The notes under the pieces were generated by a model. It searched no databases. It was not told the DNA's origin and was given only the letters and a program-made list of their open reading frames with translations. A program made the position numbers and the translations under genes. This document shows, piece by piece, positions 28,188 through 34,921 of a stretch of DNA of 34,921 bases. The number at the start of each line of letters is the position of its first letter. The first letter of the stretch is position 1. The DNA lies in the NCBI GenBank assembly GCA_001543015.1, contig LFLC01000014.1, positions 1 to 34,921 on the forward strand, in the 5' to 3' direction. Source of the stretch: Nitrosopumilus sp. LS_AOA (GTDB lineage: Archaea > Thermoproteota > Nitrososphaeria > Nitrososphaerales > Nitrosopumilaceae).

Positions 28188-28327
28188 ATTTTTAACATTA
28201 TTTTTTATCTCTTATAATGTGATAGTGTAAATTCTAAAATAAAATATTTACAGTTGAATCATAATCCTGAAACAACTTTAGAATAGACTCACCCTCACAA
28301 CGCATTATTTAGGATGTAAAAAAATAG

Positions 28328-28609
28328 TTATACTAACTTTGCAATTTGTTTTTTCTTTAATCGTCTTTTTTTAATCAGACTAAACATTATCATTCCAACA
28401 TTAATAATTGAAATAATTTCAATCAAGTCTACTCCATACAAGAACCAATCAATAACTGGATGAATTCTTGATACAATACCTGCTTCTAACATTATATCTG
28501 CATTCCATATCATATGTGGAATCTGAATGAATTGAATTATTGCAATTAAAATTATACTACCAAGTATTTTATTTTCATACCAATTCCAAAATTTGTTCCA
28601 TGTATTCAT
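28328..28609 (-). CDS. Small membrane protein, about two transmembrane helices
   Basis: The protein has 93 residues. Hydrophobic segments are at about 17-35 (GSIILIAIIQFIQIPHMIW) and 58-79 (YGVDLIEIISIINVGMIMFS), and the C-terminus is strongly basic (KKRRLKKK), which places it in the cytoplasm. The N-terminus is Trp-rich (NTWNKFWNWYEN). No family was recognised. It lies between nreA and the kinase gene, with 180 bp on the kinase side that shows only A/T-rich sequence. Confidence 0.6.
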   Translation of the reverse strand: MNTWNKFWNWYENKILGSIILIAIIQFIQIPHMIWNADIMLEAGIVSRIHPVIDWFLYGVDLIEIISIINVGMIMFSLIKKRRLKKKQIAKLV

Positions 28610-28789
28610 GTTTTACATTTGTTTTTAATTCTATTAAACAATATGAAAATTAGACTCTACTAATTAGACTGCCCTAATTTTTTTAGGTGTGAAAACAGTT
28701 AGTGTAAACTAATTAAATTAACTTTAGAAATTATTATAATTTAAAATATTTCAAAATTATTCAAAAATACTATGTTCTTTCTAAAATTT

Positions 28790-30625
28790 TCAAACAAGTT
28801 TACTGTCCTTGTTTTCTAAGATGTTTGGAATTGTAAAAATAAATTTCGAACCTTTCCCTTTTTTACTCTCTGCCCAAATTTCTCCTTTCATTATCTCTAC
28901 AATTTCTTTACAAATTGATAGTCCCAACCCACTTCCATCATGCTCTCGTGTAATACCCGTATCTACTTGATAAAATTTTGTAAATATTTTCAGCAAATCT
29001 TCTGTGGGTATTCCTCTTCCATTATCTTTAATTGTAAATTTTACAAAATCATTGTTATCAATTTCACTTCTAATTTTTATCTCACCTGTATTTTTAGGAA
29101 TAAAATCAATTGCATTCAAAATGATATTTGTAAATACCTGTTTGAGTTTGATCTCATCACTAAATATTGTGTGTATTTTTGATTCCGCAATTATTAATTT
29201 AATATTTTTTTCATTGATTTTTGATTTAATATCCTCTAATAGTTCATCATAAAATTTTTCCAGTTTTATTTCTGAAATTGAAACTGACCCTGTTAACACT
29301 TCCATTCTTTGCAGTTGTAATAATTCTAATATCATTTTTTGAAGATGTTTCCCATTTTTTTCAATATTTTTAACTGCATCAGTTTGTTGTTCATTTAATT
29401 TTCCAATAAGTTCTGGCATTAACAACATTTCAGAATACCCTAAAATGGGCATCAGTGGTGTTTTCATTTCATGAGATAACATTGCCATAAACTCATCTTT
29501 TTCTTTCCCCGACTTTTTTAACTCTATTAATTTATTTTCTAATTGTTCTGAAATATTTTCTTGATATGAATACATTTTTTTAATTGATTTAGATAAAATA
29601 TTAAATTCATCATTTGATTCTATTACTGGGAATTGAATCTTTTTTGAACCAGATGATACTTTTTGAGAAATTTTAGCTAATTTTAAAACTGGTTTTGAAA
29701 ATGAGTTCATAAATAATCTTGTTACAATTGTGGAAATTATTAGAATAACACCTACTACTATCGCTGTATTTCTTTGTAATTCAATTAATGATTGATATAT
29801 TTTATCTTCAGTTGCCTGTGTTACAATGTACCATTCCAATGATTTTTGATCTAAGAACCCCTTGTCTTCTGTGATCAAAAAAATATTTGATACTTGATTT
29901 TTATCATCTTTTTTTAGAATTTTCATTTTTTCGTTTTTTAATTCATTAAAAAATTCTTTATCAAATGTTTTATCCCTAGATGTACTAAAAATGATATTCC
30001 CATCATGTGACAGTAAATGTGTTTCATACCCATCTCTGTTTTCATTTGATGTGGAAATAATATCATATAGTCTACTAGTTGGCATTTTTGTTACAATTAC
30101 TGCACTAGTTTCACCATCTTTGTTTTTAATTGGAGCTGAAAAATGTATAACTTCTTTTTTTAATTCATTAGAAAATGTTGGGTATTTATCAAAATAATTT
30201 GAATTTAAAGCATTTTTAAAAAATTTTTCTTCTGAATAATCATTAGTAATACTATCAAAATTCCTTGTATCTGAAATTTTATTCCCACTTAAATCATATA
30301 TTGAAATAGATGAATATGTTTTTGAAATTCTTTCATATTCTCGAAGTGTATTATCAAAAATTTTTAATTCTTGAGCATTGATTTGATTTGTTTTTGAATC
30401 AATAATAATTCCTGCATTTAATGCAAAAGTTGAGATATCTGCATTTCTCTCATAAATCATTCGTGATATTTTATCCATTACATGAATTGAATCTACGCTC
30501 ATTTCTTGTATGATTTTTGACTCTAATTCTGAATACTGTGATTGAAAAATCATAATACTTGGTATGAGTACTGATGGAATTGTAATGAGTAAAATTATTA
30601 AAAATAATTGATTTTTTATTTTCAT
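28790..30625 (-). CDS. Cache-HAMP sensor histidine kinase
   Basis: The protein has 611 residues: TM1 (about 6-28), an extracellular double-Cache-like sensor (30-285), TM2 (288-307), HAMP linker (308-355), dimerisation/HisKA domain with phospho-acceptor His385 in MLSHEMKTP, and HATPase_c with N-box FTNIILNAIDF, DNGRGIP and GSGLGLSICKEIV. It therefore senses an external signal and signals by phosphotransfer. Its ATG overlaps the stop of the solute-binding protein gene (ATGA), so the two are translationally coupled. The likely partners are the two receiver-only proteins at 31689 and 32672. Confidence 0.95.
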   Translation of the reverse strand: MKIKNQLFLIILLITIPSVLIPSIMIFQSQYSELESKIIQEMSVDSIHVMDKISRMIYERNADISTFALNAGIIIDSKTNQINAQELKIFDNTLREYERISKTYSSISIYDLSGNKISDTRNFDSITNDYSEEKFFKNALNSNYFDKYPTFSNELKKEVIHFSAPIKNKDGETSAVIVTKMPTSRLYDIISTSNENRDGYETHLLSHDGNIIFSTSRDKTFDKEFFNELKNEKMKILKKDDKNQVSNIFLITEDKGFLDQKSLEWYIVTQATEDKIYQSLIELQRNTAIVVGVILIISTIVTRLFMNSFSKPVLKLAKISQKVSSGSKKIQFPVIESNDEFNILSKSIKKMYSYQENISEQLENKLIELKKSGKEKDEFMAMLSHEMKTPLMPILGYSEMLLMPELIGKLNEQQTDAVKNIEKNGKHLQKMILELLQLQRMEVLTGSVSISEIKLEKFYDELLEDIKSKINEKNIKLIIAESKIHTIFSDEIKLKQVFTNIILNAIDFIPKNTGEIKIRSEIDNNDFVKFTIKDNGRGIPTEDLLKIFTKFYQVDTGITREHDGSGLGLSICKEIVEIMKGEIWAESKKGKGSKFIFTIPNILENKDSKLV

Positions 30626-31623
30626 GTTGATTTTTGGTAAATATTATCTATGAACTCTGATTTGATTATCTCATCTAGGTCGATGTTACTGTTAATTTGT
30701 CCTCGTTGTAAATAATACTCAATAAATATTCTACCAGTTTCGTATAATGATTTGGTATCCTCAAAATCTTTCATACTGTCATATTGTTGTTCTAAATCTG
30801 GCGAAACTACTCCACTAATTCCATCTGCCATACTTTGCACATCCATTGATTCAGCATTTGCCATGATTTCTAATGCCTCATCTTGATTAGAATTAACAAA
30901 ATCGCGTGCCATTACCATTGATTTTACAATTCTTTGAATATCTTCTTGTCTTTCATCAACTATATTTTTACGAAAAACAAGAACATCTGTAATTAATCCT
31001 GGCACCTCTCCTGCAGTAGCTAACACTACATATCCATCTTCAATGGCTTTTGATTTTACTGGATCCCATGTGTGCCCTGCATCAATAATTCCCTCATTAA
31101 GAGATTCTCCAACATCCATTGCTGGAATATCTACAAATCTTACATCTGCTTCAGTAATTCCTGACTTTTCAAGTATTTTTAAAATAAAAATATGTGAAAA
31201 ACTATTAATTCCTTCAACCCCTATTTTACTTCCTTTCAAATTAGATATGTCTGATGCAAAAATTTCTTTTCCAATTAACACATCTGCTGTATCTGAATAA
31301 TCTGAAATAAACACAACTTGAGATTTTATGCCTTCTGAATTGTGAAAAATAGTGTCCGTATACACTTCAAAAATCCCATCAACATCACCATTAATGTATA
31401 ATTCCTGTGCTTCAGTATATGTTTCTGTTAAAATTAATTTTACATCTACATTATTGTTATTGAAAAATTCTTTTTCTTGTGCAATAAACGCATTTGCATA
31501 TCCTGGCCAAATATTAATTGCAATTGTAATTGGTTGTAATTCTTCAGAGTCATCATATGAATAAAACAATATTCCTAAACCTATTATGATAACTGTAATC
31601 GTGATAATATAGTATATTTTCAT
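30622..31623 (-). CDS. Membrane-anchored NMT1/SsuA-type solute-binding protein
   Basis: The protein has 333 residues from the ATG at 31623, which lies about 25 nt from a TATA-like element. The N-terminus KIYYIITITVIIIGLGILFY is an uncleaved-looking helix without lipobox Cys. The mature part is a type 2 periplasmic-binding fold: ITIAINIWPGYANAFIAQEK, LKGSKIGVEGINSFSHIFIL, GIIDAGHTWDPVKSK and VPGLITDVLVFRKNI are typical of nitrate/taurine/thiamin-precursor binders. No ABC permease or ATPase is adjacent. Coupling to the kinase suggests it presents a ligand to the sensor rather than feeding a transporter; this is inference. An upstream longer start (31638) is less likely. Confidence 0.9.
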   Translation of the reverse strand: MKIYYIITITVIIIGLGILFYSYDDSEELQPITIAINIWPGYANAFIAQEKEFFNNNNVDVKLILTETYTEAQELYINGDVDGIFEVYTDTIFHNSEGIKSQVVFISDYSDTADVLIGKEIFASDISNLKGSKIGVEGINSFSHIFILKILEKSGITEADVRFVDIPAMDVGESLNEGIIDAGHTWDPVKSKAIEDGYVVLATAGEVPGLITDVLVFRKNIVDERQEDIQRIVKSMVMARDFVNSNQDEALEIMANAESMDVQSMADGISGVVSPDLEQQYDSMKDFEDTKSLYETGRIFIEYYLQRGQINSNIDLDEIIKSEFIDNIYQKST

Positions 31624-31644
31624 ATGTAATATAGCCAATTTTTT

Positions 31645-31652
31645 AATATAAA
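31645..31652 (-). promoter_or_regulatory. TATA-like box of the binding protein-kinase operon
   Basis: On the minus strand it reads TTTATATT, centred about 25 nt before the ATG at 31623. This spacing fits leaderless transcription, common in archaea. The palindrome at 31665-31680 lies directly upstream. Confidence 0.55.
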
Positions 31653-31664
31653 GCTGCTATGTTT

Positions 31665-31680
31665 TTTCCAAATTTGGAAA
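31665..31680. promoter_or_regulatory. Palindromic operator 1 (TTTCCAAATTTGGAAA)
   Basis: This is a perfect 16-bp palindrome whose centre is 49.5 nt upstream of the binding-protein start codon. It lies upstream of the TATA-like box, a position from which archaeal regulators often activate. It matches operators 2 and 3, and the likely binder is the winged-helix protein at 32060. Confidence 0.75.
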
Positions 31681-31688
31681 GTTTGATT

Positions 31689-32042
31689 TTAATTTAATAT
31701 TACTTCTTTTATTTTAGAAAGTGATATTGGTTTTTTCATTACTTTTTTGACTCCCATTTTTATTAATTCATGTTCTTTATCTTTTGAAATTTCTGTAGCA
31801 GTTAGAACAATGACATCTAAAAATTCAATATTTTTCTTTTTCATAATTTCAGTTAATACATCATATCCTGAAAATCCAGGCATTGCTAAATCTAAAATGA
31901 TTCTATCAAATCTGTCTTCTAAAATATGTTGTATGGCCTCAGTGCCATCATTAATTGTAACACATTCATGATTATTTAATGTAAAAAACTTTGAAAACAA
32001 ATCTGTTATGTCTTTGTTATCATCAATAATTAAGATCCTCAT
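31689..32042 (-). CDS. Receiver-only response regulator (copy 1)
   Basis: The protein has 117 residues and a single REC domain. Acid pocket Asp7-Asp8 (IIDDNKD), phospho-acceptor Asp51 in LDLAMPGFSGYD, Thr81 and Lys104-Pro105 are all present. It has no output domain, so it works by protein-protein contact or as a phosphate shuttle. It is 17 bp downstream of the winged-helix gene on the same strand. It is clearly paralogous to the plus-strand protein at 32672 (identical AMPGFSGYDV). Confidence 0.95.
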   Translation of the reverse strand: MRILIIDDNKDITDLFSKFFTLNNHECVTINDGTEAIQHILEDRFDRIILDLAMPGFSGYDVLTEIMKKKNIEFLDVIVLTATEISKDKEHELIKMGVKKVMKKPISLSKIKEVILN

Positions 32043-32059
32043 TTTAATTACAATTTTTC

Positions 32060-32512
32060 CTATATTGATTTTATCTTTATGAATACTTGCATGGTACCAT
32101 TATCTAATTCAACTTTAATACTTTGTAAAATTGTTGTGTATTCTATAATTTTTTTGTAATATCTTTTTTTTAAAACTCTTGATTCAACTAGAATGCCATC
32201 TTGAATGAGGCTGGATATTTTTCTATACCCACTTGTAAATGGAATATCTAATTTTTCTATGATTTCTTGTGTGGTGAGTGGGTTTTTTTGTAGTAAGGAA
32301 AAAATCTGATTTTTTATAGGATCTGATAACAATTCTTGAATATTTGAGCATATTTTCTCATTTTTTACTTGAATCCACTCTGAACCTTGTTTGACAAAAT
32401 CTTTTGAATCAATTATTGGTTTTTGAACTAGAGCCATTATTTCATTAAGTAATACTATTTCTTGCATTGATTCGAGTGTTTGATTTGTTTCTTTTTTACT
32501 TAAATCATACAT
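32060..32512 (-). CDS. Winged-helix (ArsR-like) transcriptional regulator
   Basis: The protein has 150 residues. Residues 50-125 form a winged helix: LLSDPIKNQIFSLLQKNPLT, recognition region EIIEKLDIPFTSGYRKISSL, wing LVESRVLKKRYYKK. The N-terminal helical part (ESMQEIVLLNEIMALVQ) and C-terminal beta part (MQVFIKIKSI) may mediate dimerisation. It heads the minus-strand operon with the receiver gene. A dimer would suit the palindromes at 31665, 32551 and 32614, and one of these sits in its own promoter, suggesting autoregulation. It could also be controlled through the receiver proteins. Confidence 0.85.
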   Translation of the reverse strand: MYDLSKKETNQTLESMQEIVLLNEIMALVQKPIIDSKDFVKQGSEWIQVKNEKICSNIQELLSDPIKNQIFSLLQKNPLTTQEIIEKLDIPFTSGYRKISSLIQDGILVESRVLKKRYYKKIIEYTTILQSIKVELDNGTMQVFIKIKSI

Positions 32513-32550
32513 GATATACTATAGCTTTATTATTTAATATGCTTTTTAAC

Positions 32551-32572
32551 AAAATTCCAAATTTGGAATTTT
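32551..32572. promoter_or_regulatory. Palindromic operator 2 (22-bp perfect palindrome)
   Basis: The core is ATTCCAAATTTGGAAT and symmetry extends to 22 bp with flanking A/T. Its centre is 49.5 nt from the start of the winged-helix gene, exactly as operator 1 is from the binding-protein start. An A/T-rich TATA-like segment (32531-32540) lies between. Confidence 0.78.
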
Positions 32573-32613
32573 CTATTAGTTTTAATCCTAAACAGATTGT
32601 CATTAAATTATTA

Positions 32614-32629
32614 TTTCTAAACTTGGAAA
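32614..32629. promoter_or_regulatory. Operator 3, imperfect copy (TTTCTAAACTTGGAAA)
   Basis: This differs from operator 1 at two positions. Its centre is 50.5 nt upstream of the plus-strand receiver gene at 32672, so it has the same placement as the other two. A TATA-like stretch (TATATTTT near 32639-32646) lies between it and the start. Confidence 0.65.
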
Positions 32630-32671
32630 TGCTTTAAGTATATTTTTTAACCATACCACGTTTTATTATAT

Positions 32672-33040
32672 ATGAATATTCTAATTGTAGAAGACAATCA
32701 TCATCTTTCAGAATTACTCTCTAAATATTTTAAACTTCAAAAACATCTTTGTCATGTAGCCCCCGGTGGTCAAATTGCATTATCTCTAATGCAAACAAAA
32801 ATTTATGATTTGGTGTTTTTAGATTTAGCAATGCCTGGATTTTCAGGATATGATGTAATTGAATCATTGAAAAAAAATGATACTATTAAAGATCAAAAAA
32901 TAATTGTTTTAACTGCTGTGACATTGGATCAAACTGATATTGATTTTCTTTTGAATCAAGGTGTACATGTAGTTTTACAAAAACCAGTTCCGCTGACTCA
33001 ACTAATTAGTTACGTTAGCCAAAATTTTCCTATTCCTTAA
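32672..33040 (+). CDS. Receiver-only response regulator (copy 2)
   Basis: The protein has 122 residues and a single REC domain: Glu7-Asp8 (IVEDNHH), phospho-acceptor Asp51 in LDLAMPGFSGYD, Thr81 and Lys104-Pro105. It is divergently transcribed from the winged-helix/receiver operon and shares the intergenic region with two operator copies. It is the second potential partner of the Cache kinase. It converges with the large surface-protein gene. Confidence 0.95.
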   Translation: MNILIVEDNHHLSELLSKYFKLQKHLCHVAPGGQIALSLMQTKIYDLVFLDLAMPGFSGYDVIESLKKNDTIKDQKIIVLTAVTLDQTDIDFLLNQGVHVVLQKPVPLTQLISYVSQNFPIP

Positions 33041-33062
33041 TTTTTAAGATTTTGAATATTTT

Positions 33063-34921
33063 TTATTCATCTCTTTCTTCAAACCATTGATAATTCTTAA
33101 AGAATAATTCATACGCTCTATCTGCTTCGATTTGTAATTTTCTTTGTATCTCTGGATCATCTAATTTGTGTTCATATTGGTATGGGAATTTGTATGCAAA
33201 TGTATTGTTGATTTTATCAAATGGCATGTCATAACATTTTGGACACATTTGTAATACCAACTCTGCAGCTTTTGCAATTTCTTTTTCTTTTAGTTTGAAT
33301 AATTTAACTGCTTTTGGATCTGGTGCAATATTTGGAATGTACACTTTATTCCATAATCCTTTTTCTAACATCCAATTATTACCTAATTCATCTATTGCAG
33401 TGGTTTTACTTGTTTCAATAATATTGAATATGTGTCCTTTGTGAATTCCAACGTGTTGTTTTGGAGGATTTAATGAATCCCCTTCAATTATTACTCCGTC
33501 GTTGTAATAATTTTGCCATGCATTTCTCTTATGATCCCATACATTTGTGCCTACAATGTTGTGCTCAAGTGGTGCTCTAAATGAGTGAAGTACTGTGATA
33601 ATCAAACATGATGACTCATTTGAATTAGGTAAACAATTACCCACATCTGTTTCTATTACTATATTTTCAAATACATTTTCAGGATCAATTACTGTGATTG
33701 ATTCTATATTATCCCATGTCCTATCCCATTCAATTCTTGATGGATTTTGCGAGATTCCTTGAATTTCATCTAACCCAAATGCTAGTTCAAAATGTCTAAT
33801 ATTTTGTGGTCCTGAATTTTCATAAATTTTGAAAACTGCCGTGTTGTTTACCCCAATTAATGTTGTAATTAATGGGTATGATGTAAAGTATAATTCCACA
33901 TCTACAGAATTTCCATTATATGAGAATCCATTTGAAACCCTCCTCTGTCCAGAACTATCTAACCCCAGAGTTGGAGGGGTACAATCTGCACAACCACCGC
34001 CACCATCATCTTCCTCTTCTCCAGAACCATCACCTGCCCCAACTCCAAACTTTGATGTAGAATCAGCAGTAGCTGTAAAAATTGTAGATCCTGGGATGGA
34101 TGTGGTATCCCTTGTAGTTGCAATTGCCTCACTTAATTCTAATATTTCATTTCCATTACTATCGTGGAATATTGATGCAGACTCTGGTGTTAGACCTGCT
34201 GCAGTCAATAGTGTGTTTAGTATGGTGAATTTTATGGTACAAGTATCAGTACATGGGGCAGTAATGTCTACTGCTGTTGCTAAGTTTAATCCAAATTCTA
34301 TATTATTTTCAACTACAGTTTGAATAACTATCGTTCCTTCTATTCCTGTAGGTAATACAACATCAAGTGTAACTGTTATTGATGTTGATTCTTCAGTTTC
34401 AGGATATTCGAAAATAGTTGTAACATCTGCAGATGTTACAACCGATACAGAAGTTTCATCTGCAATCTGTACAATTCCGCCCAAATTACTTGAATCATAA
34501 AATATTGGAGTGTCTGTAATTGAGATTGCAAACATGCCTTCAGTTTTGACCATGTCGGATACTGTTGGAGTATCAGTTACAGAGATTACTGACATGCCTA
34601 CAATACCACCAGAGTCAGATACAGTTGGAGTATCTGATATTGATATAATATGAATCTGAATTACAGTTACAGAGTCAGATACAGTTGGAGTATCCGTTTC
34701 AGTTATGTCTCCAGCCTTTACTACAGTTACTGAATCAGATAGAACGGGAGTATCAGATGCAGATATGCTATGACTCTCAATTACAGTTACAGAGTCAGAT
34801 ACAGTTGGAGTATCCGTTTCAGTTATGTCTCCAGCCTTTACTACAGTTACTGAATCAGATAGAACGGGAGTATCCGTAACTAAGATTGATGATGTTTTGA
34901 TTACAGTTGCAGAATCACTAA
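33063..34921 (-). CDS. Large secreted surface protein, C-terminal part (5' end outside window)
   Basis: At least 619 residues are visible. The frame stays open to the right edge, so the ATG at 34595 is internal and not a true start. Order: seven 20-residue repeats (DTPTVSDSVTVV pattern, Thr/Ser/Asp/Val-rich, about 34495-34921); a beta-rich part with Thr/Ser (VSVVTSADVTTIFEY); an acidic Gly-rich hinge (GSGEEEDDGGGGCADC); then a conserved thaumarchaeal surface module (SYNGNSVDVELYF, NTAVFKIYENSGP, FRAPLEHNIVGTNVWDHKRN). The end is charged with a CPKC pair. It is probably a cell-surface adhesin or S-layer-associated protein, with repeats as a stalk. Confidence 0.88.
   Translation of the reverse strand, partial: SDSATVIKTSSILVTDTPVLSDSVTVVKAGDITETDTPTVSDSVTVIESHSISASDTPVLSDSVTVVKAGDITETDTPTVSDSVTVIQIHIISISDTPTVSDSGGIVGMSVISVTDTPTVSDMVKTEGMFAISITDTPIFYDSSNLGGIVQIADETSVSVVTSADVTTIFEYPETEESTSITVTLDVVLPTGIEGTIVIQTVVENNIEFGLNLATAVDITAPCTDTCTIKFTILNTLLTAAGLTPESASIFHDSNGNEILELSEAIATTRDTTSIPGSTIFTATADSTSKFGVGAGDGSGEEEDDGGGGCADCTPPTLGLDSSGQRRVSNGFSYNGNSVDVELYFTSYPLITTLIGVNNTAVFKIYENSGPQNIRHFELAFGLDEIQGISQNPSRIEWDRTWDNIESITVIDPENVFENIVIETDVGNCLPNSNESSCLIITVLHSFRAPLEHNIVGTNVWDHKRNAWQNYYNDGVIIEGDSLNPPKQHVGIHKGHIFNIIETSKTTAIDELGNNWMLEKGLWNKVYIPNIAPDPKAVKLFKLKEKEIAKAAELVLQMCPKCYDMPFDKINNTFAYKFPYQYEHKLDDPEIQRKLQIEADRAYELFFKNYQWFEERDE
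34495..34921 (-). repeat. 60-bp tandem coding repeats of the surface protein
   Basis: Seven units of 60 bp, recognisable by GTTGGAGTATC-type sequence near 34504, 34564, 34624, 34684, 34744, 34804 and 34864, encode 20-residue repeats. Two unit types alternate: 34659-34754 is identical to 34779-34874 (96 bp, offset 120 bp), which points to a recent duplication of a two-unit block. The array continues past the window edge. Confidence 0.88.

Noticed and set aside
33829-34323. Plus-strand ORF of 164 codons
   Set aside because: It is an antisense shadow of the acidic and Gly-rich part of the surface protein.
34685-34879. Plus-strand Leu/Gln-rich ORF with repeats
   Set aside because: It is the antisense reading of the 60-bp surface-protein repeats, which explains its repetitiveness.

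Overview
The window is a low-GC chromosomal segment from an ammonia-oxidising thaumarchaeon (Nitrososphaerota), most likely Nitrosopumilus or a close relative of group I.1a. The reasons are the 16S rRNA sequence, an rRNA operon with no tRNA in the spacer and no 5S gene after the 23S, frequent TTG and GTG starts with very short leaders, and many protein families typical of this group. No transposon, phage or CRISPR array was seen.

Layout. 1-6.5 kb: a C2H2 zinc-finger microprotein, a one-helix membrane protein and a HIT protein on the plus strand. A tight minus-strand operon follows (helical SHOCT protein, two cupins, a DnaJ-ferredoxin fusion), then an unknown protein, a TPR protein, two small unknowns and a GSA-aminomutase-like aminotransferase. 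6.5-11.9 kb: the rRNA operon, with promoter/leader, 16S, spacer and 23S, long complementary processing arms around each rRNA, and then four 44-bp tandem repeats, each able to form a hairpin followed by a T tract. 11.9-15.8 kb: RDD membrane protein, methyltransferase, a roadblock-like small protein, MsrA, UspA and an alpha/beta hydrolase. 15.8-18.3 kb: a polyhydroxyalkanoate locus with a phasin-like protein carrying an AbrB domain, a phasin-like protein, and class III PHA synthase subunits PhaC and PhaE. 18.4-28.6 kb: a second roadblock-like protein, a phosphoribosyltransferase, a secreted TPR metalloprotease, a protein with a histone-H1-like tail, BirA, a winged-helix protein with a Met-rich segment, a CoA-binding protein, a YchF/OBG-type GTPase, a BtuF-like binding protein, a secreted protein, NreA with a C-terminal PCNA-binding motif, and a small membrane protein.

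28.8-33.0 kb holds the most interesting unit, a compact signalling island. It has a Cache-HAMP histidine kinase translationally coupled to a membrane-anchored NMT1-type solute-binding protein, with no ABC permease or ATPase beside it. It also has two paralogous receiver-only response regulators and a winged-helix regulator. Three copies of one palindrome (consensus TTTCCAAATTTGGAAA, one exact, one with altered ends and one with two changes) each lie about 50 nt upstream of one of the three promoter-proximal start codons. This suggests one autoregulated local regulon. 33.1 kb to the end: the C-terminal part of a large secreted surface protein with 20-residue Thr/Ser/Asp-rich repeats. Its reading frame is still open at the right edge, so the gene continues beyond the window.

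Functional themes are carbon storage (PHA), oxidative and stress protection (MsrA, UspA, DnaJ-ferredoxin), envelope and surface proteins, and extracellular sensing. All functional statements rest on motif recognition by eye; no database search was run.
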